Shown here one piece after another: positions 1 through 8,053 of a DNA stretch of 64,000 bases. Where the stretch lies: the NCBI GenBank assembly GCA_045541375.1, contig JAZQJB010000108.1, forward strand, positions 10,100 to 74,099, written 5' to 3'. Source of the stretch: CAG-390 sp045541375. GTDB taxonomy: Bacteria; Bacillota; Clostridia; Oscillospirales; CAG-272. The notes below the pieces were generated by a model. The model made no database searches. It saw nothing but the letters and a program-made list of their open reading frames with translations, and was not told where the DNA came from. The translations under genes and the position numbers were made by a program. Each line of letters begins with the position of its first letter. Within the stretch, counting starts at the first letter, position 1.

Positions 1-66
1 GCTCCCGGCAACCCCAAGGCTGCTTCGGTTGAGGATATCAAGGGACTTATCAGAAAGCTTATGTAA
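1..66 (+). CDS. C-terminal end of an unidentified protein (partial)
   Basis: Frame 1 from the first base is open and encodes 21 residues ending in KGLIRKLM, followed by TAA at 64-66. A strong hairpin terminator starts 16 bases later, as expected at the end of a real gene. The window begins inside this gene, so its family cannot be determined. The short tail (APGNPKAASVEDIKG...) is an amphipathic helix with no diagnostic motif. Confidence 0.7.
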   Translation, partial: APGNPKAASVEDIKGLIRKLM

Positions 67-81
67 TTATTACCGTGTATC

Positions 82-111
82 AAAAGCCTCGATCTTCGGA
101 TCGAGGCTTTT
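82..111. terminator. bidirectional terminator with UUCG tetraloop
   Basis: A perfect 13-bp stem (82-94 with 99-111) closes a TTCG loop with a C-G closing pair, the very stable UUCG tetraloop. Its outer four pairs are A-T, so a U-tract results on either strand. It sits between the rightward partial gene and the end of the leftward gene at 116, and can serve both. Confidence 0.9.
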
Positions 112-115
112 GCGT

Positions 116-955
116 TCAAATGATATTTTTCAGTTTCTCCGCCGCGTCCGTGAAAGCGGTCTTGGCGTCGGGATATTTATATGGATTCTCGAAAGAACGT
201 CCGACGAGGGCGTTTAGTCCCGAAAACAGCTCAAGGTGCGGTTCGAGCGACACGAAGAAGTCGCAGTCCGCGTCTTTTTTATGTTCCGCGAGTATCTCCG
301 CAATCTTTGCCTCGCCGCATCCGGGAGGTACGATAGCGCCCGCCGAGAGGGCGTCCTTGATATGGAAATATGCGATCCTGTCTTTGAGCAGTCTATATGC
401 CTCGGGATATGGATCAACGCCTTCAAGGACGAAATTTCCCATATCATAAACGCAGGCAAGATCGGGGAAAGCATCAAGCAATTCGCGGCAACGCGCGGGA
501 ATGTCGCCATAGATCTTCGCCTCGTTCTCGTGACAGAGAACAACTCCGTATTCTTTTGCAGCCTCAAGAAGTCTGCCGAGAGCAGAGAAGGCTTCGTCCT
601 TCATTTCGACGATATTTCTGCCCGCGGGTGCGTAGAAGCTGAATACTCTGACAAACTTTGCGCCGAGGATATTTGCATATTCAAAGATTCTTTTTGCCGT
701 TTCAATATGACTGTCAATATCTCCGTCAAGCTTGATCTTGCCAAGTGGAGAACCAATCGCGGAGACTTTGATGCCGTATTTGTCAAGAAGCTCTTTGACT
801 TCAAGAACTTCCGTCTTGGTCAGAACAGAAATATTCTTCTTGTTGACGTGGCGGATTTCAATATGAGATATTCCGAGCTTGCAAAGCCCCACGAGTTGTT
901 CTTCGAAGGAATCCGCATATTCATCGGCGAATGCCGAAAGTATGATATTTGCCAT
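116..955 (-). CDS. sugar phosphate isomerase/epimerase-like TIM-barrel protein
   Basis: 279 aa, the usual length for the xylose-isomerase-like / AP-endonuclease-2 TIM-barrel superfamily that isomerises or epimerises sugars and polyols. Visible barrel features are an N-terminal strand ending ISHIEIRHVNKKN, a metal-site-like HENEA about mid-protein, the DMGNF strand, and YFHIKDA near the C-terminus, supplying the usual E/D/H metal ligands. The start ATG follows AAGGTG by 5 bases. It is the last gene of a leftward set with two Gfo/Idh/MocA dehydrogenases 2-5 bases apart, a common pairing in inositol and rare-sugar catabolism. The substrate cannot be named. Confidence 0.85.
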   Translation of the reverse strand: MANIILSAFADEYADSFEEQLVGLCKLGISHIEIRHVNKKNISVLTKTEVLEVKELLDKYGIKVSAIGSPLGKIKLDGDIDSHIETAKRIFEYANILGAKFVRVFSFYAPAGRNIVEMKDEAFSALGRLLEAAKEYGVVLCHENEAKIYGDIPARCRELLDAFPDLACVYDMGNFVLEGVDPYPEAYRLLKDRIAYFHIKDALSAGAIVPPGCGEAKIAEILAEHKKDADCDFFVSLEPHLELFSGLNALVGRSFENPYKYPDAKTAFTDAAEKLKNII

Positions 956-957
956 AT

Positions 958-1833
958 TTACACCTTGATTTCGGGAAGTTCTTCCTCTTTTCCGCTTTCA
1001 AGCGAGCGCATAATAGCGTTCATAATGAAAACGGGAGAGATGAATTCCTCGTGCGTGCAGGTCTGCTCGCCGCCGTTCAGGATCTCGGCAAATTCCTTGA
1101 ATTCGCGGTAATACCAATCGGTAGTCGTGGGAATCTCAAAGGATTTGGATGACTTTTCCGCCATTCTTGCGGCGTAATAAACGTAAGAGCCGTCGCAGAA
1201 AAGCCCGACGCAATCGTAATTATCGTAATGGAAAAGCACGTTTATCGTCTTGCCGTTTTTCTTTGCCTCAACCGATTTCGGGAATCTGCCGAATATCTCG
1301 CAGACCATCTCGACAAGGTGCTGAGCGTAGAAATAGAATCCGCCGTAGGCATTTTCTGCCTGATATGGCGCGCGAACGAAACCGCCGAGAGTTTTGCCGC
1401 CTGCCTCTGCAAGTGCATCTGCTTTCAGCTCGGAAACGTAAACATCTTGCTTGAGTGATGAACCGCCCGAGATCCTTGTGCCGCGTGCTTTGAGCTCACG
1501 CATAAACTCGACTGCCTCGTCCTCGCAGACCGTGATCGGTTTGTCGATGAACATCGGAATACCGCTTGCGATATAGGGCTTTGCGAATTTATAATGATCT
1601 CCGCCGTGGCGCGCGGTGATGATAAGACCGTCGATCTTGCCGACTGCGGAATCATAATTATCAAGAACCGGTACGCCGAAAGTGTCGCGAAGCTTCTCCG
1701 AAGCCGCCGAGTCAACGCTGTAAACGCCGATGCATTCGATGTCGGAGAATTCTTCCTTTTCCTTGATAAACTTCAAAAACGCATTGGCGTGCGAATTTTC
1801 ACAACCGAGAATAGCTATCTTTTTCATTTTCAT
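958..1833 (-). CDS. Gfo/Idh/MocA family oxidoreductase
   Basis: About 291 aa. The N-terminus is a Rossmann strand (KIAILGCENSHANAF) whose glycine pattern is weaker than the classical GxGxxG. It is followed by the FIDKP element equivalent to the family's E-K-P, whose lysine is catalytic. These enzymes reduce or oxidise sugars and inositols with NAD(P). I chose the ATG at 1833 rather than 1839 because the Shine-Dalgarno AAGGAG lies only 2 bases from the first ATG but 8 from the second. It is tightly spaced with the TIM-barrel gene downstream and another oxidoreductase upstream, suggesting one transcript and one pathway. Confidence 0.85.
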   Translation of the reverse strand: MKMKKIAILGCENSHANAFLKFIKEKEEFSDIECIGVYSVDSAASEKLRDTFGVPVLDNYDSAVGKIDGLIITARHGGDHYKFAKPYIASGIPMFIDKPITVCEDEAVEFMRELKARGTRISGGSSLKQDVYVSELKADALAEAGGKTLGGFVRAPYQAENAYGGFYFYAQHLVEMVCEIFGRFPKSVEAKKNGKTINVLFHYDNYDCVGLFCDGSYVYYAARMAEKSSKSFEIPTTTDWYYREFKEFAEILNGGEQTCTHEEFISPVFIMNAIMRSLESGKEEELPEIKV

Positions 1834-1844
1834 TGTCATTCTCC

Positions 1845-2915
1845 TTAAAACTTGAGGGGAAGGGGATTGTCCGCGTGAACTTTTTCGATAACTCCTACAA
1901 CTGCCGCAGCCATTTCGGGAGTAACGGTCATCGGCTTGCCCTCGGTGATCTTGTAGTAGAGCTGTTCATAGAGAGTAGCGGTTCCGACGTCGAAAGCAGT
2001 GCCCGTGAACTTGCCCTCTTCGGTGTGCTTAACGAGCTTTTCCGAGCAGTAGATAGGTTCACCCGCATCGTTCTTAATGAAGGTCTCGGAAACGGTCTTT
2101 TCGGGATTCTCACCGTCAACGATATATGTCATTTCATAAGCCGCGGGAGTGCACTTGAAGCATCCGCGTGTGCCGAGGATCTTGACGTTATAGTTTGAGA
2201 AAGCGTCGATAGATGTGACTTCGATATCAACGAGAGGCTTATTGGGTGTATCAATGATGATCTTCGCGAAGTCATCCGAGTCGCCGAAGGTCAGCGCGGT
2301 GCCGAGCTTGCTGTAAACAACGCGCGCGTTTTCGTCGAAATCAAGGAATCCGAGTGCAAGACCGATCGGGTGGGGTCCCGTGTTGTAAACACCGCCCGCG
2401 CACTTCTTCTGCAGAGTCTGCCAGTCCCAACGGCGGGCAAAATTGTTGTAACGGATGCTGATCTGCTTGATCTCGCCGAGCTTGCCCGACTTTGCAAGAT
2501 CGTAGGCAAATGGATAGAAGGGAGCAAGGAAGGTCTGCTGGAATACCGCGAGGGTCAGCCCCTTGTCCTCCGCGATCTTGATAAGCTCGTCGCATTCGTA
2601 GCGCGAGCGTGCAAAGGGCTTCTCAACAAGCACGTTGAAGCCGTGAAGCAGAAGATCCTTCGTGATAGGATAGTGCATTTCTGAATAGGTGGAATTGACA
2701 ACAAGGTCGATGTCGTCGAGAGCAAAAAGCTCGCGGTAGTCCGCAAATGTCTTACAACCGGGATAGATCTCCTCGGCTACCGAGCGGCGGAATTCGTCCG
2801 CGTCAACAACGTATTTTACGTCGTAATAAAGATTGCTTTCACTGCGGTAATACTTTCCATGAATGTTTTTACCGCTTCTGCCTTGACCGATAATTGCGAG
2901 ATTGAGTTTTTTCAT
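1845..2915 (-). CDS. Gfo/Idh/MocA family oxidoreductase
   Basis: 356 aa, full length for the family. The Rossmann fold begins at residue 4 with LNLAIIGQGRSGKNIHG, and the catalytic-lysine motif VEKPFARS is intact near residue 98. The C-terminal alpha/beta domain is typical of NAD(P)-dependent sugar dehydrogenases. The start is supported by AAGGAGAAAAAGG just upstream of ATG. It is the middle member of the leftward cluster with a second Gfo/Idh/MocA gene and a TIM-barrel isomerase-like gene. The pair of dehydrogenases may act in series on one sugar, which is inference. Confidence 0.9.
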   Translation of the reverse strand: MKKLNLAIIGQGRSGKNIHGKYYRSESNLYYDVKYVVDADEFRRSVAEEIYPGCKTFADYRELFALDDIDLVVNSTYSEMHYPITKDLLLHGFNVLVEKPFARSRYECDELIKIAEDKGLTLAVFQQTFLAPFYPFAYDLAKSGKLGEIKQISIRYNNFARRWDWQTLQKKCAGGVYNTGPHPIGLALGFLDFDENARVVYSKLGTALTFGDSDDFAKIIIDTPNKPLVDIEVTSIDAFSNYNVKILGTRGCFKCTPAAYEMTYIVDGENPEKTVSETFIKNDAGEPIYCSEKLVKHTEEGKFTGTAFDVGTATLYEQLYYKITEGKPMTVTPEMAAAVVGVIEKVHADNPLPLKF

Positions 2916-2928
2916 AACCTTTTTCTCC

Positions 2929-3525
2929 TTAAAGTTTTAATCCTCTGTTAAATTTATTAACGAAATCTATATCGCGCGCGGTAAGCTCCACCCAAGCGGG
3001 TGCAAAGCCGCATTTGATCGCGTTACGCGCGGATTTGAGATTGCACCACGCGGTGCAATAAAAGGGTACTTTGTCGAGTTTGAGCACTTCAAGCGCGAGC
3101 TTGCTTGTAAGCGCCGAGGCGATGCCCTGCCTGCGATATTCGGGCAAAACGTCGATGCCGATCTGATACATATCCTCGCAGTCCGCCGAACATCCCGCAA
3201 GGCCAATGAGTTTACCGTTATCGTAAGCCCCTACACCGAGAACGTCCAGCTCTTTTCGCTTCTCGCAAAGAGCGTTGCCCCATTCGGGAAGATATAGTTC
3301 TGCGAAATCCTTTTGATGTAAAACCCGCATCTCATAAGGGCAAGGAAGCTCACGGATCTTGTTCACATCAGGCAGATAATAGACCGCCGTGAAGCAGACC
3401 TTGAGGTGATAGGGAAGAAGCATCTCGTCAAGCACGTGCACGTTCGGGGTTTCAAAGGAATGCGCGACGATGCTTTCGATCAGACTTTTGCCGATCTTAC
3501 CGCCCCAAACTATGATGATCTTCAT
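2929..3525 (-). CDS. GNAT family N-acetyltransferase
   Basis: 198 aa. The acetyl-CoA-binding segment of the GNAT fold is visible as GIDVLPEYRRQGIASALTSKL (motif A, R/Q-x-x-G-x-A), preceded by the strand containing IGLAGCSADCEDM. The first roughly 90 residues are not typical GNAT and may form a substrate-specificity cap. It lies 13 bases upstream of a Gfo/Idh/MocA gene and so may be co-transcribed with the sugar cluster. The acceptor substrate is unknown. Confidence 0.8.
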   Translation of the reverse strand: MKIIIVWGGKIGKSLIESIVAHSFETPNVHVLDEMLLPYHLKVCFTAVYYLPDVNKIRELPCPYEMRVLHQKDFAELYLPEWGNALCEKRKELDVLGVGAYDNGKLIGLAGCSADCEDMYQIGIDVLPEYRRQGIASALTSKLALEVLKLDKVPFYCTAWCNLKSARNAIKCGFAPAWVELTARDIDFVNKFNRGLKL

Positions 3526-3552
3526 TTTTTTCTTATTCCGCTTAGGGAACGA

Positions 3553-4419
3553 TCAAGCAAATCTTTCGAACCACAAAAGCAGTTCTTTTTTCATTGTATC
3601 AACGACCTTGTGTGCAACACCGTCGAGGATGTGAAGCTCGGCGTAGCATCCCGCGCGGCGGATCGAATCGTAATATTCACGTGAAAGCACGGGATCGACC
3701 GTCTTGTCATTTGCTCCTTGCCATATCTTCACGGGGCAGGGCGGTATAACCGCGCGTTCACCGTCTGCATTCACAAATGACCGTGTGCGGTACGGCTCGA
3801 ACCCCGACATATTATCGACGCAGAAGTCTTCTGTGGGAAAACGGAAGCATTGAGCTATGGGCTTGCGGTATCGGTGACCGTCCGCCCATTCTCTGTCCCA
3901 CGGATTTCTGCTGACGTGATCACCGATCTGTACGCCGTGAAAACTGAGCCCGGGGTTCATAACGCCAAGCGCGATCGTGAGAGAGGGGAAGGTGCTTGCA
4001 AAATTGATCGCAGTTCCGCCGCCCATCGAATGACCTGCCATGAACACTCTTTCGGAAAGATTATAATTCTTGATGGCAAAGCGATATGCCTTGTAGAGCG
4101 CAAAAACGTGTTCGGGACAGCCAAAGGTAAGGCCGTGCGGCGCGCTTCCGCTGATATCGAGTGCGGCAAAACCCGCGCGTATGCATTCGGAGGCATATGA
4201 TAATCCGCCCGTCTTGCCGTCGGCTTCACAAACTGTACTTCCCGCACCGTGGCAGGAAAGGATCAGAGGCGTCGGATCACCGCTGCTTGAATAGGAATCG
4301 GGAAGGCAGAGAACGGCTTCGCATTCCGCCCATTCTTCGCGGTCGAGCACTTCATTTGCCGTTGACCCCGAGATCTCACGGAAATTGTTGAATTTAACTT
4401 TGAAAAATATCTTTTCCAT
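3553..4419 (-). CDS. alpha/beta hydrolase (dienelactone-hydrolase-like)
   Basis: About 288 aa. The nucleophile elbow GHSMGG is present near residue 150, an upstream LILSCHGAG segment supplies the oxyanion region, and a C-terminal GVAHKV carries the expected catalytic histidine. This fits an esterase/peptidase of the prolyl-oligopeptidase or dienelactone-hydrolase type. The ATG at 4419 overlaps the upstream gene's TAA as TAATG, indicating translational coupling; an upstream in-frame start at 4434 would lie inside the neighbour. The substrate is unknown. Confidence 0.82.
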   Translation of the reverse strand: MEKIFFKVKFNNFREISGSTANEVLDREEWAECEAVLCLPDSYSSSGDPTPLILSCHGAGSTVCEADGKTGGLSYASECIRAGFAALDISGSAPHGLTFGCPEHVFALYKAYRFAIKNYNLSERVFMAGHSMGGGTAINFASTFPSLTIALGVMNPGLSFHGVQIGDHVSRNPWDREWADGHRYRKPIAQCFRFPTEDFCVDNMSGFEPYRTRSFVNADGERAVIPPCPVKIWQGANDKTVDPVLSREYYDSIRRAGCYAELHILDGVAHKVVDTMKKELLLWFERFA

Positions 4420-5372
4420 TATAATTCGTCGCAAAGTCGGATAGCACCCGATGTGAGAAATTCAATGTTTTCCTCTTTGAAAACAACATCCTTTGCTGTA
4501 TGTATCTTGTCCATATAGAGCGTGCGGAGCTTCTTTGAGTAATTCAACGCCGCCACTCCGACGCCCGCCTTGAAGTTCGCCTGATCGGAGGGGTAGAATA
4601 CTCCTTTCGAAGCAATATCAACGGTGAAGCTCTCGTTTGAAACAAAGCTCTTTTCAAGCGCGGGGATATATTTTTTCGCGGCATTTTTAACTGCAAAAAG
4701 AATAGTGTTGCCGTCCGAAACGCAATCGAAATTGAGAAGAAGCTTGTCCTTCATCTCTTTCTTATGCTTCGAAGCAAAGCCCGAAGAGCCGAAAAGCCCC
4801 ATTTCTTCAAGGTCGAAGAAAATGAAAGCGATCTCGTTTTTCTTTTCCTCGGGAAGTGCCTGCATTATTTCCATAAGAGTGATGACACCCGAGGTGTTGT
4901 CGTTTGCCGTGTGCTTGTTCGCGGGACCGCTCATAAAGAGGAAAAAGGTGAGAAAATATCCAAGCAGCCAAGCATAATAGGATAGCAGGTCTGCAAGATC
5001 TTCTCCTATTGCGAGAGCATCGCAGATAAGATCGGCAACGTATGCAAGACCGAATGCCACCACGAAAAGCACGGCAAGCAGCACCACGGTTATAAGGAGC
5101 TGATACACGAGATAATAGAAGAAATTCTTCGGTGTAATAAAGTTCGGAAAAGGAAGACGCGGGCAGGTGTCATAGTGCGCGGTATAGACAGCTTTTGCAC
5201 TTGCGGGATCGCCGATGACGATATTACGCGCGCCGAATGAGCCTTTCTCAACCTTTGCGGAATAACCGCTGTCCTTGGCGAATTGTAAGATATGATCTAT
5301 AAATCCGTCCTTTTGCTTCTTTGTTTTTCTGATATGGAAATTATCAAACACGTATTTTGAAGCTTCGGTCAT
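4419..5372 (-). CDS. M28 family zinc metallopeptidase with internal membrane hairpin
   Basis: About 317 aa. Zinc-ligand motifs of the M28 aminopeptidase fold are visible in order: AHYDTC, ANDNTSG, the EE of DLEEMGLFGSSG, FDCVSDG and KIHTAKD. Between the first two ligands lies a hydrophobic insertion of about 70 residues with two or three predicted membrane segments, so the peptidase domain is probably membrane-anchored. The start used is the ATG at 5372, overlapping the upstream stop as TAATG; upstream in-frame codons overlap the neighbouring gene. It is flanked by two alpha/beta hydrolases. Confidence 0.85.
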   Translation of the reverse strand: MTEASKYVFDNFHIRKTKKQKDGFIDHILQFAKDSGYSAKVEKGSFGARNIVIGDPASAKAVYTAHYDTCPRLPFPNFITPKNFFYYLVYQLLITVVLLAVLFVVAFGLAYVADLICDALAIGEDLADLLSYYAWLLGYFLTFFLFMSGPANKHTANDNTSGVITLMEIMQALPEEKKNEIAFIFFDLEEMGLFGSSGFASKHKKEMKDKLLLNFDCVSDGNTILFAVKNAAKKYIPALEKSFVSNESFTVDIASKGVFYPSDQANFKAGVGVAALNYSKKLRTLYMDKIHTAKDVVFKEENIEFLTSGAIRLCDEL

Positions 5373-6346
5373 TATTTGCTGCCTCCTTCGATGAAATCGA
5401 ATATCTTGTTCCAAAGCTCTTCGTCCTGCTCGGTGATCTTTTCCCAATCCCAGGAGTTGCGGAAAGTGTCGACCGCTTCAGTCGTTTCGAAGGCCTTTTT
5501 CTTCATACCTTCGGTCATTGCCTTGCTCATTTTGTCAAGCTCCGCAACTGCGCTTGCCGAGTAATTTGGATTGTGCAGCTTGCCGTGAACAAGGCAGAAT
5601 TCGATGTCAGCGCCCTCGGGAGGGGAGTTTTTCAAAGTGTCGAAATGATACGCTGTTTTAACTGTCGGATCGTTGTCCGATGCTATGTAAAGAATTCGGC
5701 TCTTTGAATTTTTCAAGCTCTTGCGAGCGTCGATAAGCGAATACATCGGATTCGATTCGTGCTCAAGACGCATCACGGACGGGCGGTAGAATCGGAGGAT
5801 CCCAGAGAAAAATTGCTCGATCATTCGCTCGACACCGATAAATCCCGAAAGCGAGATGCAGGATTCGATCTCGGGATGGAGTGCGGAAATGTTCAGCGCG
5901 GCAAAACCGCCCCAACTGTGACCGATGACGGTGTATTTCGCATTGCCGTATTCCTTTGCGGAATGAAGCGCGTTTATTGCATAATCAAGGTCGCAAAGCG
6001 ACTGCGCAAAGCCGACGATGTTCTCACCCTCCGACTCACGGCATCCCGTGTGATCGTATGTGAAAACGGTGTATCCGCGGCGCGCGATAAGCTCGATCTC
6101 CTTCAGATAAGCAACGTGCCCGTTGCCCATTCCGTGATCGAAAATAATGAGTCTGTCCTTGCGCGGTGAGGAATAATAGTAGTAATATCCCTGCAATTTT
6201 TGTCCTGCGTTGCCCTCAAAATCAAAGGGTGTGCGCTGCAGCCCGGGAAAATCCGATGCGGAATAATAATGCAAAAGCGGATTGCCGTCCTGACGGATAT
6301 GAATATTGCTTTTGTATACGTTAAGTATTGCCTTTTCAAAAATCAT
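5372..6346 (-). CDS. alpha/beta hydrolase
   Basis: 324 aa. Carries the nucleophile elbow GHSWGGFAAL near residue 145 and an earlier FDHGMGNGH strand-loop resembling the oxyanion hole of serine hydrolases. An N-terminal region of about 60 residues precedes the core domain, and a charged helical tail ends in FDFIEGGSK. The start follows TTGGAG. The gene's TAA overlaps the ATG of the M28 peptidase, so the two hydrolases and the peptidase are translationally coupled. The substrate is unknown. Confidence 0.82.
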   Translation of the reverse strand: MIFEKAILNVYKSNIHIRQDGNPLLHYYSASDFPGLQRTPFDFEGNAGQKLQGYYYYYSSPRKDRLIIFDHGMGNGHVAYLKEIELIARRGYTVFTYDHTGCRESEGENIVGFAQSLCDLDYAINALHSAKEYGNAKYTVIGHSWGGFAALNISALHPEIESCISLSGFIGVERMIEQFFSGILRFYRPSVMRLEHESNPMYSLIDARKSLKNSKSRILYIASDNDPTVKTAYHFDTLKNSPPEGADIEFCLVHGKLHNPNYSASAVAELDKMSKAMTEGMKKKAFETTEAVDTFRNSWDWEKITEQDEELWNKIFDFIEGGSK

Positions 6347-6349
6347 TTT

Positions 6350-7099
6350 TTACTCCAATATAATACCAACGGGGCAATGGTCGCTGCCCATTACCGAGGT
6401 GAGGATGAAGCTGTCCCGAACACGCTCAAACAGGCGGTCAGATACAACAAAATAGTCGATTCGCCACCCTACGTTCTTTGCGCGGGCAGAGAACATATAA
6501 CTCCACCAGGAATACTCGATCTTGTCGGGATAAAGCGAGCGGAAGGTGTCCTTGAAACCACTTTCAAGAAGCTCGGTGAACTTGCCGCGCTCCTCGTCGG
6601 AAAAGCCTGCGCTTTGATGATTTGATTTAGGATTTTTAAGATCAATCTCATTGTGCGCGACGTTCAGATCACCGCAATAAATGACCGGCTTCTTTTCGTC
6701 GAGCGATTTGATATATCCCCGCAAAGCGTCCTCCCAAGACATTCTGTAATCAAGCCGCGCAAGCTCGCGCTGTGCGTTGGGAGTGTAGACGCAGAGAAGG
6801 TAGAAATCATCGTATTCAAGCGTGATGGCGCGCCCCTCGGTATCGTGCTCCGGAATGCCAATGCCGTATGAAACCGAAAGCGGCTCGTGCTTCGTAAAGA
6901 TAGCAGTTCCCGAGTAGCCTTTCTTTTCTGCGCTGTACCAATATTGATAATATCCTTCGGGTTCAAAAGCAGCTTGTCCCGGTTGCATTTTCGTTTCCTG
7001 AATGCAGACAAAATCAGCATCCTGCTCGGCAAAAAACTCGCCGAATCCCTTTTCGAGACAAGCGCGAAATCCGTTTACGTTCCATGATATGAATTTCAT
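6350..7099 (-). CDS. xth: exodeoxyribonuclease III
   Basis: 249 aa, normal length for ExoIII/ExoA. The diagnostic N-terminus MKFISWNVNGFRAC, the metal ligand in CIQETKMQ, GDLNVAH in the middle and GSDHCPVGI at the C-terminus give the complete AP-endonuclease active site (N, E, D-x-N, D-H). It cleaves abasic sites and has 3'-exonuclease activity in base-excision repair. It overlaps the Nudix gene upstream by 4 bases, and the start is preceded by GAGGTAAC. Confidence 0.96.
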   Translation of the reverse strand: MKFISWNVNGFRACLEKGFGEFFAEQDADFVCIQETKMQPGQAAFEPEGYYQYWYSAEKKGYSGTAIFTKHEPLSVSYGIGIPEHDTEGRAITLEYDDFYLLCVYTPNAQRELARLDYRMSWEDALRGYIKSLDEKKPVIYCGDLNVAHNEIDLKNPKSNHQSAGFSDEERGKFTELLESGFKDTFRSLYPDKIEYSWWSYMFSARAKNVGWRIDYFVVSDRLFERVRDSFILTSVMGSDHCPVGIILE

Positions 7100-7578
7100 T
7101 TCGTTACCTCAAAATATTCGCAGAGTGCGGTGTGTTCGCGGAGATAAGATCCGCGTGTTTCCTCGCGCCTGAATTCATCGTGGCGCGACCAAAGATCGCG
7201 GATGAATTCAATATTTACCCATTCGGGAACGAGTCCCGTTTTGATTTCCGCATTTGTGAGTTTTCGCTCGGATTTTCCGACAGCTTCGCAGATGTAATAA
7301 TGAGAAATAAATTTCCAATCATCATAATACTCGTTTACCGTGATAAGGTGATCTTTAACTTTTACGAGTATTCCGGTTTCCTCGCATATCTCGCGAATAC
7401 AGCATTCTTCAAGGCTTTCGTCTTTTTCAAGTCCTCCGCCCGGAGAGAAAAATTGCTTGTCTTTGAGCTCGTGGCAAATCAATATTTTATCGTTTTCAAC
7501 CACAAACCCGCGGCACGCAATGCGACTCCTTTTGACTTCGGGTAACCGGTTATTCCCGAATATATCAACCGTTTTCAT
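7096..7578 (-). CDS. Nudix hydrolase
   Basis: 160 aa. A complete Nudix box (G-x5-E-x7-RE-x-x-EE-x-G) is readable in GGGLEKDESLEECCIREICE plus ETGI, around residues 47-70. The enzyme should hydrolyse a nucleoside diphosphate linked to another moiety, possibly an oxidised nucleotide given the adjoining exonuclease III, though the substrate is inference. It overlaps xth by 4 bases and starts after TGAGGTC. Confidence 0.92.
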   Translation of the reverse strand: MKTVDIFGNNRLPEVKRSRIACRGFVVENDKILICHELKDKQFFSPGGGLEKDESLEECCIREICEETGILVKVKDHLITVNEYYDDWKFISHYYICEAVGKSERKLTNAEIKTGLVPEWVNIEFIRDLWSRHDEFRREETRGSYLREHTALCEYFEVTK

Positions 7579-7593
7579 TGTTTGACCTCATTT

Positions 7594-7613
7594 TGCATTC
7601 TGCATTCTGCATT
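7594..7613. repeat. heptanucleotide tandem repeat TGCATTC
   Basis: Two full copies and a 6-base partial copy of TGCATTC fill most of the gap between the cupin and Nudix genes, just upstream of the Nudix Shine-Dalgarno. On the transcribed strand it reads GAATGCA repeats. No stable structure is evident. It is a short microsatellite of 7-nt period, like the GTGGACA repeats near 62710. Confidence 0.8.
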
Positions 7614-7940
7614 TTATTGCTGCGGAACAACTGCGAAGAATACAAGATCCTTCTTGCCCTTGTTAATGAAGCAGTGCTCGTGACCCTTGGGGCAGTAGTG
7701 ACACTCGCCCGCCTCGACCTTTTCTTCGTTTCCGTCAAGAACCGCGGTGCCGACGCCTTCAAGAACGTAAATGATCTCGCAGGAATCCTCGTGGCAATGC
7801 ATTCCGATCGAACAGCCGGGCTCAAGGGTAATTCTCATAATTTTATTTTTGTCGTCAACAAACATCTGCGCGGCTGTGATACCGTCGCCGCCTTTGAAAT
7901 TAGGCATAAGTGTTGCTTTGATATTTGAAAAATTGATCAT
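7614..7940 (-). CDS. cupin domain protein
   Basis: About 108 aa. Two cupin motifs are present: GCSIGMHCHEDSCEIIYVLEG (G-x5-H-x-H-x4-E-x6-G) and GECHYCPKGHEHCFINKG (G-x5-P-x-G-x2-H-x3-N). Together they provide a metal-binding HxH...E...H set in a small beta-barrel. The ATG at 7940 follows GGAGG by 10 bases and is preferred over an upstream in-frame ATG. Its divergent neighbour is the aldo/keto reductase. Function beyond metal-dependent small-molecule binding is unknown. Confidence 0.88.
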   Translation of the reverse strand: MINFSNIKATLMPNFKGGDGITAAQMFVDDKNKIMRITLEPGCSIGMHCHEDSCEIIYVLEGVGTAVLDGNEEKVEAGECHYCPKGHEHCFINKGKKDLVFFAVVPQQ

Positions 7941-7969
7941 AAATATTTTGCCTCCAAATAAAATTTTAC

Positions 7970-7998
7970 TTGACAAACGTTCAATATAATGATATTAT
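7970..7998 (+). promoter_or_regulatory. sigma-A promoter of the aldo/keto reductase operon
   Basis: TTGACA at 7970-7975 and TATTAT at 7993-7998 are separated by exactly 17 bases, about 50 bases upstream of the start at 8054. A GGAG ribosome-binding site precedes that start. Confidence 0.75.
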
Positions 7999-8053
7999 AT
8001 ACTTAATAAAGCCAAAAGTCAAGACTTTTCGGCATACACAAAGGAGATAAATT